A stretch of DNA of 64,000 nucleotides from Leucobacter sp. UCMA 4100 (GTDB lineage: Bacteria > Actinomycetota > Actinomycetes > Actinomycetales > Microbacteriaceae): assembly GCF_027853335.1 (NCBI RefSeq), contig NZ_JAFEUS010000002.1:2526514-2590513 (forward strand). The letters run 5' to 3'. Both the position numbers and the translations under genes were made by a program. Numbering within the stretch: position 1 is the first letter of the stretch; each line of letters opens with the position of its first letter. Positions 8,966 through 17,663 of the stretch are shown piece after piece. Below the pieces are notes generated by a model. It was not told the DNA's origin. It ran no database searches and worked only from the letters and a program-made list of their open reading frames with translations.

Positions 8966-9496
8966 GCCACGGTTCGAGGTGTTCTCGAGCATCTCGGTGA
9001 GGGCGATCCACGTCTCGTCGAGGTTGGCGCCTGGCGTAAACCTGCCGGCGAGTTCTAAGGCCACGAGGCCGTGCGCTGCCGCCCAAGCGACGCGCGCTTT
9101 CGGGTGCTCTGACGTGCTTTCTCCGAAGTAGGCAAGAATCGCCGACATCGCCTGCTCTTCAACCCCGTCTTCGAGAAGATCGTGGTCGAGCGGGCGCGAC
9201 ATCATGAGCTGGTAGAGCGCGGGGCGTTCGTGCGCCCAGTGTCGGTAGAGCCTGGCAAACCTCGCGAGGGGCGTCTCGCCCTCGAGTGCTGCTTCGGTAA
9301 AGGCCTCGGCGAGGCACGTGAACCCGCGTGAGATGAGCGCGTGCTCGAGGTCGGCAGCGCTCGAAAAGTGTTTGTACAGGCTGGGGGTCTTGATGTTTGC
9401 TGCCCTCGCGAGCACCCCGAGCCCGAAGGCGTCTGGCCCGAGCTCTTCAAGGAGCGGTTCTGCGAGATTAAGCAGCGCTTCGCGTCGAGTGGTCAT
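8960..9496 (-). CDS. TetR-family transcriptional regulator
   Basis: The 178-residue protein has an N-terminal TetR helix-turn-helix (VLARAANIKTPSLYKHFSSAADL, about residues 25-47). Its C-terminal ligand domain resembles the WHG type (YRHWAHERPALYQLMMSRP). The ATG at 9496 gives the usual short arm before the HTH. A TACAGT -10 box ends 6 nt before it, so the mRNA is probably leaderless. The gene sits between smc and ftsY, divergent from ftsY. A TetR gene inside this locus is not part of the conserved core. The target and ligand are unknown; autoregulation through the 86-bp divergent region is possible. Confidence 0.85.
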   Translation of the reverse strand: MTTRREALLNLAEPLLEELGPDAFGLGVLARAANIKTPSLYKHFSSAADLEHALISRGFTCLAEAFTEAALEGETPLARFARLYRHWAHERPALYQLMMSRPLDHDLLEDGVEEQAMSAILAYFGESTSEHPKARVAWAAAHGLVALELAGRFTPGANLDETWIALTEMLENTSNRGS

Positions 9497-9502
9497 GCCC
9501 CT

Positions 9503-9576
9503 ACTGTACGCCGCGCACTGGCTGGATGTCCTGACCGCAATGGGGAGCCTGAAGCGAGTGCCTTCTTCGCTACAAT
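9503..9576. promoter_or_regulatory. Divergent leaderless promoters for the TetR gene and ftsY
   Basis: Minus-strand TACAGT at 9508-9503 and plus-strand TACAAT at 9571-9576 each end exactly 6 nt before their start codons (9496 and 9583). No clear -35 elements are seen. The spacing predicts that transcription begins at or next to the first base of each start codon. Confidence 0.55.
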
Positions 9577-9582
9577 GAGTGC

Positions 9583-10479
9583 ATGAGTCAAGAGAAGTCG
9601 TGGTCGTTCGGCAGTGCCTTTCGGAACCTGTTCGGTGGTGGGGCACCCAAAGATGTTCCGCAGCCCATTACCGACGAGACCTGGGACGACATTGAGACGG
9701 CGCTCATTACCGCCGACTTTGGCCCTGAAATCGCCGAGGGCATCATCGACGACCTGCGTGCTGATGCCAAGCGTCTGCACATCGACGACGCACGCGAGCT
9801 CCGCAGTGTGATGCGTGACGCGATCGAAGAGCGGCTCGCGAAGTTTGACCCGACGCTCTCGCTCAAGAATCGCCCCGCGGTTATTCTCGTGGTTGGGGTT
9901 AACGGGGTGGGCAAGACGACGACCATCGGTAAGGTCGCGAACTACCTGCGCTCCTTCGATAAGCGTGTGATCTTGGGGGCTGCCGACACCTTCCGTGCCG
10001 CGGCGGTCGAGCAACTGGGCACTTGGGCCGAGCGCTCCGGCGCCGACATCGTGAAGCCTGAGCAGCAGGGGCAAGACCCCGCATCGGTCGCGTTCCAAAC
10101 GGTGCAGCGGGCCATCGAGGGTAACTACGATGTCGCGATCATCGACACGGCAGGACGTCTGCAGACGAAGTCGGGGCTCATGGATGAGCTCGGCAAGATC
10201 CGCCGGGTCATCGAGAAGCAGGCAGACATCGCCGAGGTGCTGCTCGTGCTCGACGCGACCACCGGACAAAACGGTCTCGCTCAGGCCGAGGCCTTTCTCG
10301 AGGTCGCCGGTGTGACCGGTCTGGTGCTGACGAAGCTCGACGGCAGCGCCCGCGGCGGTTTCGTACTGGCGGTGCAGCAGGAGACGGGCCTGCCCATCAA
10401 ACTCGTGGGCCAGGGTGAGGGCATGGGTGACCTGACCGGCTTCACTCCGCACGTCTTCGCGGCGCAGCTCGTCGGCTAG
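9583..10479 (+). CDS. ftsY: Signal recognition particle receptor FtsY
   Basis: This is the SRP receptor GTPase, which docks ribosome-nascent chain-SRP complexes at the membrane. It has the NG domain only, 298 residues, with a short N-terminal helix (WSFGSAFRNLFGG) instead of the long acidic A domain of E. coli FtsY. The G1 motif GVNGVGKTTTIGK is at about 105-117, DTAGR near 188 and TKLDGSARGG near 250. The start has no ribosome binding site and a -10 box 6 nt upstream, which suggests a leaderless transcript. Its partner ffh is 1.2 kb downstream. Confidence 0.96.
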   Translation: MSQEKSWSFGSAFRNLFGGGAPKDVPQPITDETWDDIETALITADFGPEIAEGIIDDLRADAKRLHIDDARELRSVMRDAIEERLAKFDPTLSLKNRPAVILVVGVNGVGKTTTIGKVANYLRSFDKRVILGAADTFRAAAVEQLGTWAERSGADIVKPEQQGQDPASVAFQTVQRAIEGNYDVAIIDTAGRLQTKSGLMDELGKIRRVIEKQADIAEVLLVLDATTGQNGLAQAEAFLEVAGVTGLVLTKLDGSARGGFVLAVQQETGLPIKLVGQGEGMGDLTGFTPHVFAAQLVG

Positions 10480-10730
10480 CGACACGCCCGACTGCGGCTT
10501 GAGAGGCTCCTGCTGGAGCGGGCTTTGCCGAAACCTCCCATGCTTTGGGAGTCAGTCGGGGTCGAACTGGGGGCTTTGGCTAATAAGCTTAGCTTTTGGC
10601 GAACCCGCGTGACTTTCCGGCCGAAAGAGAGTAAACCTAAGAGGTGAAGCGGGAAAGACCCGTCACAACGGAGTCCCGCGAAAGGCGCCCGGAATTCAAG
10701 GGTGCACACCTTCGAAAGGGGACCCCTACT
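10480..10730 (+). other. Intergenic region and leader before the 3-hydroxyacyl-CoA dehydrogenase
   Basis: These 251 bp hold no credible gene. A CTCCCA..GGGAG hairpin lies near 10542-10552. A second dyad, GCGGGA..TCCCGC (about 10649-10680), lies in the probable 5' leader. A purine-rich ribosome binding site (GAAAGGGGA, 10714-10722) precedes the start. I saw no known riboswitch core. Confidence 0.4.
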
Positions 10731-11579
10731 ATGCAACACCTCACAGTGCTTGGTACCGGCGTGCTTGGCTCGCAGATTATCTTTCAGGCGGCCTATTCAG
10801 GCAAAGACGTCGTGGCCTACGACATCTCTGACGAGATTCTCGCGAAGCTGCCCGAGCGTTGGGAATACCTGAAGCCGCTCTACCTGCGCGATCTTCCCGA
10901 TGCCACCCCCGAAAAGCTCGACGCTGCCGTCGCACGCATTCGCGCCTCATCAGACTTGGGCGACGCGCTCAAAGACGCAGACATCGTGATCGAGGCCGTT
11001 CCTGAGCGCCTCGACATCAAGCAGCAGACCTGGGAGAAGGTCGGCGAGCTCGCTCCCGAAAAGACCATCTTCTGCACCAACTCTTCGACCCTCTTGCCGA
11101 GCGACATCGCAAAGTTCACCGGTCGCCCCGCACAGTTCCTCGCGCTGCACTTCGCCAACGAGGTCTGGATCAACAACACTGGCGAGGTCATGGGCCACGC
11201 CGATACCGATCCCAAGGCGTTCGAGGCCGTCGCGGTATTCGCTGAAGAGATCGGCATGGTGCCGATCCGCATTCATAAGGAACAGCCGGGCTACGTGCTC
11301 AACTCGCTCCTCGTGCCGTTCCTGAGCGCCGCCGGCCAGCTGCTCGTGCGCGGCGTCGCAACTCCTGAAGACATCGACAGCACGTGGAAGATCGCCACGA
11401 AGTCGCCCCTCGGCCCCTTCGAGATCTACGACATCGTCGGCATGATGACGCCGTACATGCTGAACAAAGACAGTGACAACCCCGTCATGCGCGAGTTCGC
11501 TGAGATGATCAAGCGCGACTACATCGACAAGGGCTACCTCGGTAAGGGTGCCGGTCGCGGGTTCTACACCTACGAGTAG
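10731..11579 (+). CDS. 3-hydroxyacyl-CoA dehydrogenase family protein
   Basis: This NAD(P)-dependent enzyme is expected to oxidise 3-hydroxyacyl-CoA, as in beta-oxidation or butyrate metabolism. I chose the ATG at 10731, preceded by GAAAGGGGA, because the protein then begins directly with the Rossmann strand (LTVLGTGVLGSQI, residues 4-16). The motif ADIVIEAVPERLDIK and the dimerisation domain ending LGKGAGRGFYTYE are typical of the family. The length is 282 residues. It is a single gene between the two SRP-pathway genes ftsY and ffh, flanked by its own leader and a strong terminator. The exact chain length and cofactor cannot be told from sequence. Confidence 0.88.
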   Translation: MQHLTVLGTGVLGSQIIFQAAYSGKDVVAYDISDEILAKLPERWEYLKPLYLRDLPDATPEKLDAAVARIRASSDLGDALKDADIVIEAVPERLDIKQQTWEKVGELAPEKTIFCTNSSTLLPSDIAKFTGRPAQFLALHFANEVWINNTGEVMGHADTDPKAFEAVAVFAEEIGMVPIRIHKEQPGYVLNSLLVPFLSAAGQLLVRGVATPEDIDSTWKIATKSPLGPFEIYDIVGMMTPYMLNKDSDNPVMREFAEMIKRDYIDKGYLGKGAGRGFYTYE

Positions 11580-11594
11580 TCACTCACCGTACCG

Positions 11595-11631
11595 AAACAG
11601 CCCCGGCGCACACTGCTCGCCGGGGCTGTTT
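11595..11631 (+). terminator. Rho-independent terminator after the dehydrogenase
   Basis: A 14-bp perfect stem (11595-11608 with 11618-11631), loop CACACTGCT, lies 16 nt after the stop codon. A short T/G-rich tract follows. Confidence 0.85.
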
Positions 11632-11680
11632 GCGTTTGCGGCAACTGAAGCGCCCGACCTCGGGTAGAATCGAGACCATC

Positions 11681-13264
11681 ATGGCTACTTTTGGAAACCT
11701 GTCACAGCGGCTGACCGATACCTTTAAAAACCTTCGCACGAAGGGAAAGCTCTCGGCGAGTGACGTTGATGGTACCGTTCGCGAGATTCGACGCGCGCTG
11801 CTCGAGGCCGACGTCGCGCTCGACGTGGTGAAGAGCTTCACCCAGAAGATACGCGAACGTGCGCTCAGCGACGAGGTCAACCGTGCACTGAACCCAGCCC
11901 AGCAGGTTGTTCAGATCGTGAACGAAGAGCTCATCGAGATTCTCGGTGGCGAGCAGCGCAGGCTGCAGTTCGCGAAGAACCCGCCAACCATCATCATGCT
12001 TGCGGGCCTTCAGGGTGCCGGTAAGACGACGCTCGCGGGCAAGCTCGCCAAGTGGCTCAAGGGCCAGGGGCACCAGCCGCTGCTCGTCGCCTGTGACCTG
12101 CAGCGCCCGAACGCCGTAACCCAGCTCAAGGTCGTTGGCGAGCAGGCCGGCGCTGCTGTGTACGCACCGCACCCTGGCAACACCGGAGTAGAGACCGACG
12201 AGATCGTTGGCAACCCCGTCAAGGTCGCCAAAGAAGGCGTCGAAGAAGCCAAGCGTAAGCAGCACGACTTCGTGATCATCGATACCGCCGGCCGCCTTGG
12301 CGTCGACGAGGTGCTCATGCAGCAGGCCGGCGATATTCGCCGTGCGACGAACCCCGACGAGGTGCTCTTCGTCATCGACGCGATGATCGGTCAAGACGCC
12401 GTGACCACGGCCAACGCGTTCCAAGAGGGTGTTGACTTCACTGGCGTTGTGCTCACGAAGCTCGATGGTGACGCCCGCGGTGGTGCGGCGTTGTCGATCA
12501 GGCAGATGACCGGTCGCCCGATCCTCTTCGCCTCAACGGGCGAGGGCCTCGACGACTTCGAACAGTTTCACCCAGACCGTATGGCGAGCCGTATTCTCGA
12601 CCTCGGCGATATTCTCACGCTCATCGAGCAGGCCCAGCATGCCTTCGACGAAGACGAAGCACGCAAGATGGCCGAGAAGATCCAGAAGGATCAGTTCACG
12701 CTCGATGACTTCCTGGGGCAGCTACAGCAGCTTCGTGGTGCCGGCTCGCTCAAGAAGATGGTCGGCATGCTGCCCGGCATGGGCAAGATGAAAGACCAGC
12801 TCGACAACTTCGACGAACGCGAAATCGTGCACACCGAGGCCATCATCCAGTCGATGACCAAGGCCGAGCGCGATAACCCGAAGCTGCTCAACGGTTCACG
12901 CCGCCTGCGTATCGCCAAGGGATCGGGCCGTACCGTGACCGAGGTGAACCAGCTCGTGCAGCGCTTCGAGCAGGCTGCGAAGATGATGAAGACGGTCGCT
13001 AAGGGCGGCGTTCCGCAGATTCCAGGCATGGGGCCCGTTCCCGGCATGGGGGGCATGGGCGGCCGCAAGAAGCAGCAAAAGGGCAAGAAGAAGGGCGCAT
13101 CGCGCTCGGGTAACCCGGCAAAGCGGGCTCAGGAAGCAACCCAGAAGCAGACCGGCGCGGTGAGCTCGAGCGGGTCAAGCTTCGGCGGTGGCCAGGCGGC
13201 CCAGGCACCGAAACAGTCTGATCTTGACGACATTCAGCAAATGTTGAAGGGCGCCAAGCGCTAG
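11681..13264 (+). CDS. ffh: Signal recognition particle protein Ffh
   Basis: This GTPase binds signal sequences and 4.5S/SRP RNA and delivers nascent membrane proteins to FtsY. The N domain is residues 1 to about 95. The G domain has GLQGAGKTT (near 108-116), DTAGRLG (near 201) and TKLDGDARGGAAL. The methionine-rich M domain follows (GMLPGMGKMK, then MTKAERDNPKLLNGSRR.RIAKGSG). A low-complexity Gly/Lys/Ser tail ends in LDDIQQMLKGAKR. The length is 527 residues. A TAGAAT box at 11665-11670 lies 10 nt before the ATG, so the mRNA leader is very short. Confidence 0.97.
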   Translation: MATFGNLSQRLTDTFKNLRTKGKLSASDVDGTVREIRRALLEADVALDVVKSFTQKIRERALSDEVNRALNPAQQVVQIVNEELIEILGGEQRRLQFAKNPPTIIMLAGLQGAGKTTLAGKLAKWLKGQGHQPLLVACDLQRPNAVTQLKVVGEQAGAAVYAPHPGNTGVETDEIVGNPVKVAKEGVEEAKRKQHDFVIIDTAGRLGVDEVLMQQAGDIRRATNPDEVLFVIDAMIGQDAVTTANAFQEGVDFTGVVLTKLDGDARGGAALSIRQMTGRPILFASTGEGLDDFEQFHPDRMASRILDLGDILTLIEQAQHAFDEDEARKMAEKIQKDQFTLDDFLGQLQQLRGAGSLKKMVGMLPGMGKMKDQLDNFDEREIVHTEAIIQSMTKAERDNPKLLNGSRRLRIAKGSGRTVTEVNQLVQRFEQAAKMMKTVAKGGVPQIPGMGPVPGMGGMGGRKKQQKGKKKGASRSGNPAKRAQEATQKQTGAVSSSGSSFGGGQAAQAPKQSDLDDIQQMLKGAKR

Positions 13265-13317
13265 CCACGTGCCCACCATGTGAGTAGAGCGCGCGCGAGC
13301 GCGAGAAAGAGGCGCAC

Positions 13318-14613
13318 ATGACGAACTGGTACAGGGTAGGGCGTGACATGCTCGCTCGCGATATCTGGACCGAGGTTCCGCTCGATTGGAGTGAGCCCGA
13401 GGGTGAGCAGATTCGCATTTTCGCTCGCGAGTTCGCCGACCCGGCGAGGCTGCAGGCGGGCCTCGACGACGTGCCGGCGATTGTCTACCTTCAGGGTGGG
13501 CCCGGTGGCAAGGGCGCTCGGCCACTCGCACGCGATCCGTTTCTCACGGCCGCGCTCAAACGCTTTCGTGTTGTGCTGCCAGACCAGCGCGGCACGGGGC
13601 GCTCGACCCCTGCCTTAGGTAGCGAATACGCGAAGCTCGACGCTGAGACCGCAGCAAAGCGCCTTTCGCTCATGCGGGCTGACTCGATCGTTCAAGACTT
13701 CGAGGCGCTGCGCAAGGAGCACTTCGGTGGCAAACCATGGTGGACCATGGGGCAGAGCTACGGCGGTTTCTTGACCCTGCACTACCTCTCGGTCGCGCCC
13801 GAGGCCGTCGTCGCGAGTGCGATCACGGGTGGGCTGCCCAGCATCGATGCTGACCCCGATGAGGTGTACCGCCGAACCTTCCCGCGTACGCTCGCCAAAA
13901 ATGAGCAGTTCTTTGCCCGTTTCCCGCACCTGCAGGCCCGCGTCGACCGCATTGCCGACCTGCTTGAGCGCGACGAGGTGCTCATGCCGGGCGGTGACCG
14001 TCTCACCGTCGAACGTTTTCAGACCCTCGGGCAGAGCTTCGGAGTCGAGATCGGCTTCGACCGCGTGCACTGGCTGCTCGACGAGGCGTTTGCCGACGAG
14101 GCCGAAACGGTGCTCAGCGAGACCTTCGTGAACGAGGTATTCATCGCCACCGGCTACGCCTCGAACCCGCTCTACATGGTGCTGCAAGAGAGTATCTACG
14201 GCGCGGGCCCGACCAACTGGTCGGCCGAGCGTGAGCGCGGCCTGCACCCCGAGTTCAACCCAGCCGCGAGGCCGCTGCGCTTTACCGGCGAGATGACGTT
14301 CCCGTGGATGGCCGAGCAGTTCGCCGAACTGCGCCCCTTCGCTGAGGGCTGGCGTCTGCTCGCGAGCAGGGCCTGGCCCATCGAGCTCTACGACCACGAA
14401 CGCCTCGCGGCGAACGAGGTGCCCATCGAGGCCGCCGTGTACTACGACGACATGTTCGTCGACGCGCAGCTCTCACTCGACACCGCGAGCCGCGTCAAGA
14501 ACCTGCACGCCTGGGTGACGAACGAGTACGAGCACGACGGAGTTCGCATGGGCGACGTCGTCGAGCGGCTCTTCACGGCTCTCGAGATGCGCATCGCCTC
14601 TCGAGGCTTGTAG
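13318..14613 (+). CDS. pip: Proline iminopeptidase-like alpha/beta hydrolase (S33 family)
   Basis: The 431-residue cytoplasmic serine hydrolase should release N-terminal proline from peptides. The oxyanion-hole motif LQGGPGG, the loop LPDQRGTGRS and the nucleophile elbow MGQSYGGF (Ser near residue 147) are all present and match the S33 prolyl aminopeptidase pattern. The C-terminal part includes a likely acid/His region (YYDDMFVD and NEYEHDG). The ATG at 13318 follows GAGAAAGAGGCGCAC. It lies 53 nt after ffh in the same direction and may be read from the ffh promoter. The substrate preference is inferred from the family. Confidence 0.88.
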   Translation: MTNWYRVGRDMLARDIWTEVPLDWSEPEGEQIRIFAREFADPARLQAGLDDVPAIVYLQGGPGGKGARPLARDPFLTAALKRFRVVLPDQRGTGRSTPALGSEYAKLDAETAAKRLSLMRADSIVQDFEALRKEHFGGKPWWTMGQSYGGFLTLHYLSVAPEAVVASAITGGLPSIDADPDEVYRRTFPRTLAKNEQFFARFPHLQARVDRIADLLERDEVLMPGGDRLTVERFQTLGQSFGVEIGFDRVHWLLDEAFADEAETVLSETFVNEVFIATGYASNPLYMVLQESIYGAGPTNWSAERERGLHPEFNPAARPLRFTGEMTFPWMAEQFAELRPFAEGWRLLASRAWPIELYDHERLAANEVPIEAAVYYDDMFVDAQLSLDTASRVKNLHAWVTNEYEHDGVRMGDVVERLFTALEMRIASRGL

Positions 14614-15000
14614 CGCGACGTATGCGTGCCCCGAGTTGCTGCGCGCACCCCGTCTCTCGCTATGCGCTTCGCTCAGCAACCATTGCGTGATTTTAGAGCG
14701 ATTTTGGCCTCAAAACCTGCTTTCTGGGGCTTAAGATCAGGCAATAGTTTGCCGCGGGCACGAGCACTGGCGCGGGCACAGGCGCGGGCGCGGATCGGCG
14801 AGAGCTAGTCTCGGGGCGCGACCCGGCTGCGGCCCAGATCCGCGAATTCTGTGCGTGTAGCGTCACGATCACGTGGCAGCGCTCATGAAAACCCCAGGTC
14901 ACGCAATACATTGCTTTTTGGTGCTATTGTGTGTCAAAATTAACGAGGCTTGCGCGACTACCGCGCCTTGTCTCAAGACATCAAGATTTTGGAGAAATTC
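14614..15000 (+). other. Noncoding region upstream of the rpsP operon
   Basis: These 387 bp have no gene-like frame with a ribosome binding site. They include a GC-rich stretch with four imperfect GCGGGCAC-type units (about 14751-14796), an AT-richer segment near 14690-14750, and the probable rpsP promoter at 14922-14930. A GGAG ribosome binding site lies just before 15001. No tRNA or known RNA family was recognised. Confidence 0.4.
14922..14930 (+). promoter_or_regulatory. Extended -10 promoter for rpsP
   Basis: TGC immediately precedes TATTGT, an extended -10 element, with an AT-rich stretch around it. No good -35 is visible. The predicted leader is about 65 nt. Confidence 0.45.
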
Positions 15001-15447
15001 ATGGCTGTAAAGATTCGCCTGAAGCGCATGGGTAAGATCCGTGCACCGCACTACCGCGTTGTTGTTGCTGACTCACGCACCAAGCGTGATGGCCGCGCGA
15101 TCGAAGAGATCGGTCAGTACCACCCGACCGAGAACCCCTCGGTCATCAAGATCGACTCAGAGCGTGCACAGTACTGGCTCTCGGTTGGCGCACAGCCCAC
15201 CGAGCAGGTTGCCGCTCTGCTCAAGCTCACGGGCGACTGGGCAAAGTTTACCGGCGAGGGTGACACCGAGTCGAAGGTGCAGTTTGCTGGCGACAAGGAA
15301 GAGTTCGTCGCTGACACCTCGAAGAAGTCGGTTATCAAGCCAAAGGCTGAGAAGCCTGCTGAGGCTCCCGCTGAAGAGGCTCCTGCCGAAGAAGCAGCAG
15401 CTGAAGAAGCACCTGCCGCTGAGGCAGCCGAAGAGAGCGCAGAGTAG
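15001..15447 (+). CDS. rpsP: 30S ribosomal protein S16
   Basis: This small-subunit protein helps assemble the 5' domain of 16S rRNA. The first 85 residues ([36 protein letters not shown]) are classic S16. The ORF continues for about 60 more residues: [19 protein letters not shown] and further Ala/Glu/Pro repeats. Such Ala/Glu tails occur in several actinobacterial S16 proteins and are probably disordered. It opens the conserved rpsP-khpA-rimM-trmD cluster. Confidence 0.97.
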   Translation: MAVKIRLKRMGKIRAPHYRVVVADSRTKRDGRAIEEIGQYHPTENPSVIKIDSERAQYWLSVGAQPTEQVAALLKLTGDWAKFTGEGDTESKVQFAGDKEEFVADTSKKSVIKPKAEKPAEAPAEEAPAEEAAAEEAPAAEAAEESAE

Positions 15448-15449
15448 TC

Positions 15450-15713
15450 TTGTCGGCGGTTCAGACCGATGCGGTGCTTGAGCACCTGATTCAGGGAATC
15501 GTTGATCACCCTGCAGATGTGAAGATCAGCACCCGTGAGACCGCACGCGGCGACATTCTCGAGGTTCGTGTGAACCCCGAAGATCTCGGCCGTGTGATCG
15601 GTCGAAGCGGCCGCACCGCGCAGTCACTGCGCACCGTTGTTGGTGCGCTTGTGCAAGACCGCCGCGTGCGCATCGACGTTGTCGACACTGATAACCAAGA
15701 TTCCGTTGGCTGA
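15450..15713 (+). CDS. khpA: KH-domain RNA-binding protein
   Basis: This small RNA-binding protein of 87 residues has a KH fold with the GxxG loop in VIGRSGRTAQSLRTVVGA (near residues 49-66). KhpA proteins bind RNA and are often encoded between rpsP and rimM, as here. The start is a TTG at 15450, two nt after the rpsP stop, giving the usual N-terminus MSAVQTDAVLEHLIQGIVDHP. A downstream GTG inside the same segment would be shorter and is less likely. The end overlaps the probable rimM start. Confidence 0.92.
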   Translation: MSAVQTDAVLEHLIQGIVDHPADVKISTRETARGDILEVRVNPEDLGRVIGRSGRTAQSLRTVVGALVQDRRVRIDVVDTDNQDSVG

Positions 15714-16317
15714 TCCGCGTTCACGTCAAGAGGCTCCCCGACCCGATCTGGGTTCGGGGGGCCTTCGTGTCGGTCGACTCTCGAAGCCGCACGGGCTCAA
15801 GGGCGGAGTCAAGCTCGAACTGTTCACCGATAACCCCGAGCTGCGTTTCGTGCCGGGAGCGGTATTTCACCTGCAGGTGCCCGAAGAGTCGCCCTGGTTC
15901 GCAAAGACCATCACGATGCGCGAGCTGCGTTGGTACAACGACATGCCCGTCGGCTTCTTTGCAGAGCTTCCCGACCGCACCGCGGTCGAGGGCGCAGTGC
16001 GAGCAATTTTGTGGATCGACGAGGTCGCGGTTGAAGCTGGCAGCGAAGACAACGCCTGGTACGACCAGCAGCTCGTTGGCATGGCCGTCAAGCGTGATGG
16101 CGAGGTCATCGGCGAGGTTCGTGAGGTTCAGCACATGCCTGCCCACGACCTGCTGCTCGTGAAAACGACCGCGGGTGCTTCGGTGCTCGTGCCGTTCGTT
16201 GAAGCAATCGTTCCCGATGTCGACGCCGAGGCTCGCGTTGTGACGGTGACTCCGCCGCTCGGGCTCTTTGAAGAGCTCCCCGAGCAAGAGGCTGATGCCG
16301 AGGGGCCAGCCTCATGA
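15706..16317 (+). CDS. rimM: 16S rRNA processing protein RimM
   Basis: This ribosome maturation factor binds S19 and helps the 30S head to form. Residues about 20-100 ([29 protein letters not shown]) are the RimM N-terminal beta-barrel. The C-terminal PRC-barrel includes [21 protein letters not shown] and [12 protein letters not shown]. The start codon is uncertain: I use the TTG at 15706, which overlaps the khpA stop by 8 nt and fits translational coupling. No ATG or GTG exists between it and the conserved [10 protein letters not shown]. The stop overlaps trmD by 4 nt. Confidence 0.9.
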   Translation: MADPRSRQEAPRPDLGSGGLRVGRLSKPHGLKGGVKLELFTDNPELRFVPGAVFHLQVPEESPWFAKTITMRELRWYNDMPVGFFAELPDRTAVEGAVRAILWIDEVAVEAGSEDNAWYDQQLVGMAVKRDGEVIGEVREVQHMPAHDLLLVKTTAGASVLVPFVEAIVPDVDAEARVVTVTPPLGLFEELPEQEADAEGPAS

Positions 16318-17006
16318 GAATTGATGCGGTCAGCATCTTTCCTGAGTATTTTGACGTGCTCGGCATCTCGCTGCTCGGTAAAGCGAGCGAGCGAGGCATC
16401 ATCACCTTCGAGGCTCACAACCTTCGTGACGTGACAACCGATCGCCACCACACGGTCGACGGTAAGCCGGCCGGGGGTGGTGCGGGCATGGTGATGCAGG
16501 CAGAACCGTGGGCGCTCACGCTTGACCCGCTCATCGAAAAGAGCGATGATCCGCTCATTATTTTCCCGTCGCCAGCGGGCGACGTGTTTACGCAGGCGAT
16601 GGCTCGCGAGCTCGCGCGCGAAGATCACCTTATTTTTGGCTGCGGCCGATACGAGGGCATCGACCAGCGCGTGTTTGACGAGTACGGAGAGCGTGCGCGG
16701 GTTCGTCTCGTGAGCATCGGCGACTACGTGCTCAACGGGGGAGAGGTGGCTTCGATCGCGATGATCGAGGCGATCGCCAGGCTCATCCCGGGCGTCGTGG
16801 GAAACCCCGAGAGCCTCGTCGAGGAGTCGCACGAGAGCGGTTTGCTTGAGTACCCGAGCTATACAGCGCCTGCCGAGTGGCGGGGCCGTGAGATTCCGCC
16901 AGTACTCTTGAGCGGTGACCACGCGAAGGTCGCTGCATGGCGTCACGAGCAACAGATTGAACGCACGAGGCGTGTGCGGCCCGACCTGCTGAGCGACGAC
17001 GAATAG
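16314..17006 (+). CDS. trmD: tRNA (guanine-N1)-methyltransferase
   Basis: TrmD methylates G37 of tRNAs that read CNN codons and so prevents +1 frameshifts. It is a SPOUT (trefoil-knot) enzyme. The start [14 protein letters not shown], the substrate loop [13 protein letters not shown], the cofactor knot [11 protein letters not shown] and [11 protein letters not shown] are all present. The C-terminal [15 protein letters not shown] domain is also intact. The length of 230 residues is normal. It overlaps rimM by 4 nt. Confidence 0.97.
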   Translation: MRIDAVSIFPEYFDVLGISLLGKASERGIITFEAHNLRDVTTDRHHTVDGKPAGGGAGMVMQAEPWALTLDPLIEKSDDPLIIFPSPAGDVFTQAMARELAREDHLIFGCGRYEGIDQRVFDEYGERARVRLVSIGDYVLNGGEVASIAMIEAIARLIPGVVGNPESLVEESHESGLLEYPSYTAPAEWRGREIPPVLLSGDHAKVAAWRHEQQIERTRRVRPDLLSDDE

Positions 17007-17041
17007 ACCGTCGCGCCGGCTGGCGTGGGAGCCCCCGAGTG

Positions 17042-17050
17042 TGGCATAAT
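17042..17050 (+). promoter_or_regulatory. Extended -10 promoter for rplS
   Basis: TGG directly precedes CATAAT, an extended -10 element, about 36 nt after the trmD stop. It would give rplS its own transcript with a leader of about 107 nt. No clear -35 was found. Confidence 0.5.
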
Positions 17051-17060
17051 AGGCGTTTGT

Positions 17061-17102
17061 GTCATGGTGCACGCTGCCGCAAGGGTTTGCACAACGCATG
17101 AC
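17061..17102 (+). promoter_or_regulatory. Leader hairpin before rplS
   Basis: The leader folds into a two-part stem: GTCATG-GTGC (17061-17070) pairs with GCAC (17089-17092) and CATGAC (17097-17102). L19 leaders that bind ribosomal protein are known in other bacteria. Whether this one is autoregulatory is inference. Confidence 0.4.
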
Positions 17103-17164
17103 GCCAAATACTTTTTCACTTTAATCACAGCGTTTCGACTTGCGGCGGGCGCAGAGAGATACAG

Positions 17165-17512
17165 ATGCAGAAGCTTGACTTCATTGATGCAGCATCGCTG
17201 AAGAGCGACATTCCCGAGTTCCGTGCTGGCGACACCGTCAAGGTGCACGTCAACATTGTTGAGGGTAGCCGTTCACGTGTGCAGGTCTTCCAGGGCCTCG
17301 TCATCGGCCGCCAGGGCGATGGCGTTCGCGAGACCTTCACCGTTCGCAAGATCAGCTTTCAGGTAGGCGTCGAGCGTACGTTCCCCGTTCACTCACCCGC
17401 GATCGACAAGATCGAGGTTGTGAGCCGTGGCGACGTGCGTCGTGCGAAGCTCTACTACCTCCGCGGTCTCACCGGTAAGAAGGCGAAGATCAAAGAGAAG
17501 CGCGAAAACTAA
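17165..17512 (+). CDS. rplS: 50S ribosomal protein L19
   Basis: L19 sits at the interface of the 30S and 50S subunits. The 115-residue product carries [36 protein letters not shown] and the C-terminal [20 protein letters not shown], all diagnostic. It has its own predicted promoter and a structured leader, and is followed by a strong terminator, so it can be expressed separately from the rpsP-trmD genes. Confidence 0.97.
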   Translation: MQKLDFIDAASLKSDIPEFRAGDTVKVHVNIVEGSRSRVQVFQGLVIGRQGDGVRETFTVRKISFQVGVERTFPVHSPAIDKIEVVSRGDVRRAKLYYLRGLTGKKAKIKEKREN

Positions 17513-17525
17513 GCGCAACAGCATG

Positions 17526-17564
17526 AATGGGCTCCGGGATTTTCTCGGGGCCCATTTTGTTTGT
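17526..17564 (+). terminator. Rho-independent terminator after rplS
   Basis: The stem AATGGGCTCCG (17526-17536) pairs with CGGGGCCCATT (17546-17556) with one mismatch. The T-rich tract TTGTTTGT follows. Confidence 0.85.
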
Positions 17565-17663
17565 CTCAAACGAATGCGGGCCGGCCAACCCGTGAATATT
17601 CAGAGCAAACCGAGACCGGGTGACGAGTAAGCTCGGGTGGGTACGGAGAAAGACGAGGCAAGA

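Noticed and set aside
9583-13264. ftsY and ffh as paralogous duplicates or misannotations of each other
   Set aside because: Only one has the methionine-rich M domain and only the other has the FtsY-type short N-terminal helix, so both are real and distinct.
14751-14796. GCGGGCAC repeats as a possible regulatory array
   Set aside because: The units are imperfect and few, and nothing near them needs such an array.
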